From Frankiales bacterium (lineage in GTDB: Bacteria; Actinomycetota; Actinomycetes; Mycobacteriales; SCTD01), in NCBI GenBank assembly GCA_025464795.1, contig JAODNB010000228.1:1-20943 (forward strand): a DNA stretch of 20,943 nucleotides. Reading direction: 5' to 3'. Each line of letters begins with the position of its first letter. Within the stretch, counting starts at the first letter, position 1. Made by a program: the position numbers and the translations under genes. The notes below the pieces were generated by a model, which was not told the origin of the DNA, ran no database searches, and was given only the letters and a program-made list of their open reading frames with translations. Positions 20,273 through 20,943 of this stretch are shown piece after piece.

Positions 20273-20943
20273 CTACTTGCTCCCGGTCGGCCGAGTCGGC
20301 AGGGCGTCGGTGGGGGCCGGGTCGTGCGCGCCGATGTCCTGCATGGTCGCCTTCACAGCCGGGTTGATGATGTCGGTGACCGGCTTGGGGTAGAAGCCGA
20401 GGAGCAGCATCAGGGCGAGAAGCGGTGCCAGCGCCGCGATCTCACGAACGTTCAGGTCCTTCATCGCCTCGTGCGCGACCTTCACCGGGCCCTGCATCGT
20501 GCGCTGGTAGGCCAGCAGGATGTAGAGGGCGGCCAGGATGATGCCGGTCGTCGCGATGATCGTCGCGACCCTGTAGTGCGCATAGCTCCCGACGAGCACG
20601 AGGAACTCGCTGACGAAGGTCGACAGACCCGGGAGGGCCAGGGCGCTCAGGCCCGCGAAGAAGAACAGCGCCCCGAGCACCGGCGCCGGCTTCGCGATGC
20701 CGGAGTAGTCGTCCACCATCCGGCTCCGGCCGCGGTTGATGAGGAACCCGATCACCATGAACAGGGCACCGGTCGAGAGCCCGTGGTTGACCATGTAGAG
20801 CACGGCGCCCGTGCCCGCCTGCGTCGTGAAGGCGAAGCAGCCGAGCCCGATGTAGCCGAAGTGCGCGATGGACGTGTACGACACCAGCCGCTTCAGGTCC
20901 TTCTGACCCATGGCCAGGAGGGCGCCGTAGATGACGCCGATCA
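20273..20943 (-). CDS. nuoM: NADH-quinone oxidoreductase subunit M, C-terminal part (cut by right edge)
   Basis: About 223 C-terminal residues are present; the frame is open to the right edge, so the start lies outside. The sequence YGALLAMGQKDLKRLVSYTSIAHFGYIGLG is the conserved NuoM segment with the QKDLKRL lysines. FVSEFLVLVGSY and several membrane helices follow. The chain ends in a soluble tail after YPKPVTDIINPAV. It is an antiporter-like proton-pumping subunit of complex I. The methionine at 20911 is internal to the conserved segment and is not the start. The stop TAG abuts the nuoN ATG. Confidence 0.96.
   Translation of the reverse strand, partial: IGVIYGALLAMGQKDLKRLVSYTSIAHFGYIGLGCFAFTTQAGTGAVLYMVNHGLSTGALFMVIGFLINRGRSRMVDDYSGIAKPAPVLGALFFFAGLSALALPGLSTFVSEFLVLVGSYAHYRVATIIATTGIILAALYILLAYQRTMQGPVKVAHEAMKDLNVREIAALAPLLALMLLLGFYPKPVTDIINPAVKATMQDIGAHDPAPTDALPTRPTGSK

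Overview
The window is high-GC DNA with the codon bias, GTG/TTG starts and gene order of an actinobacterium (Actinomycetota). The best lineage marker is the minus-strand run tRNA-Thr, tRNA-Met, rpmG, hadA-like, hadB-like, which has the same order as the thrT-metT-rpmG2-hadAB block of Mycobacterium tuberculosis. I cannot place it to genus. It looks chromosomal and mostly housekeeping, with one accessory-looking polysaccharide locus in the middle. I saw no insertion sequence, phage gene, CRISPR array or rRNA.

Left part (1-4354, all minus strand). Reading 5' to 3', tRNA-Thr and tRNA-Met are followed by ribosomal protein L33, two small hot-dog dehydratase subunits (HadA/HadB type), an AMP-forming acyl-CoA synthetase, a patatin-like lipase and the N-terminus of a secreted ABC-transporter binding protein that runs off the left edge. 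The dehydratases, ligase and patatin suggest a lipid or acyl-chain theme, but only hadA, hadB and the ligase are physically coupled.

Middle part (4355-14857) is the polysaccharide locus. A secreted GH16 glycoside hydrolase (+) and a LamG-type lipoprotein (-) converge on one shared hairpin terminator. Divergent from the lipoprotein is a five-gene plus-strand operon: a small membrane protein, a 608-residue polytopic membrane protein (GT-C or polymerase-like), a Wzx-type flippase fused to a GT2 glycosyltransferase, a protein with two tandem GT2 domains, and a NodB-type deacetylase. Every junction is a 4-base stop/start overlap and every start is GTG or TTG. The three GT2 units in the two large proteins are paralogous modules, each preceded by the same type of small N-terminal domain. 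Inference: the operon assembles, flips and probably polymerises a surface polysaccharide, while GH16 and the LamG lipoprotein bind or trim it outside. No initiating phosphoglycosyltransferase or chain-length regulator is present in the window.

Right part (14866-20943). tRNA-Tyr (-) is divergent from yajQ (+), which converges on a minus-strand respiratory run. That run, 5' to 3', is nuoM (cut by the right edge), nuoN, a polyprenyl diphosphate synthase, a second small set of complex I-like genes (nuoB-, nuoC- and nuoI-like) and htpX. The nuoB/C/I-like set has all the expected iron-sulphur ligands but no nuoD, nuoH or other partners beside it. With the prenyl synthase it forms a tightly overlapping unit.

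The observations most worth following are the flippase-GT2 fusion with its three repeated GT2 modules, the orphan B-C-I triad, and a 14-base element shared by the upstream regions of the GH16 and LamG genes.
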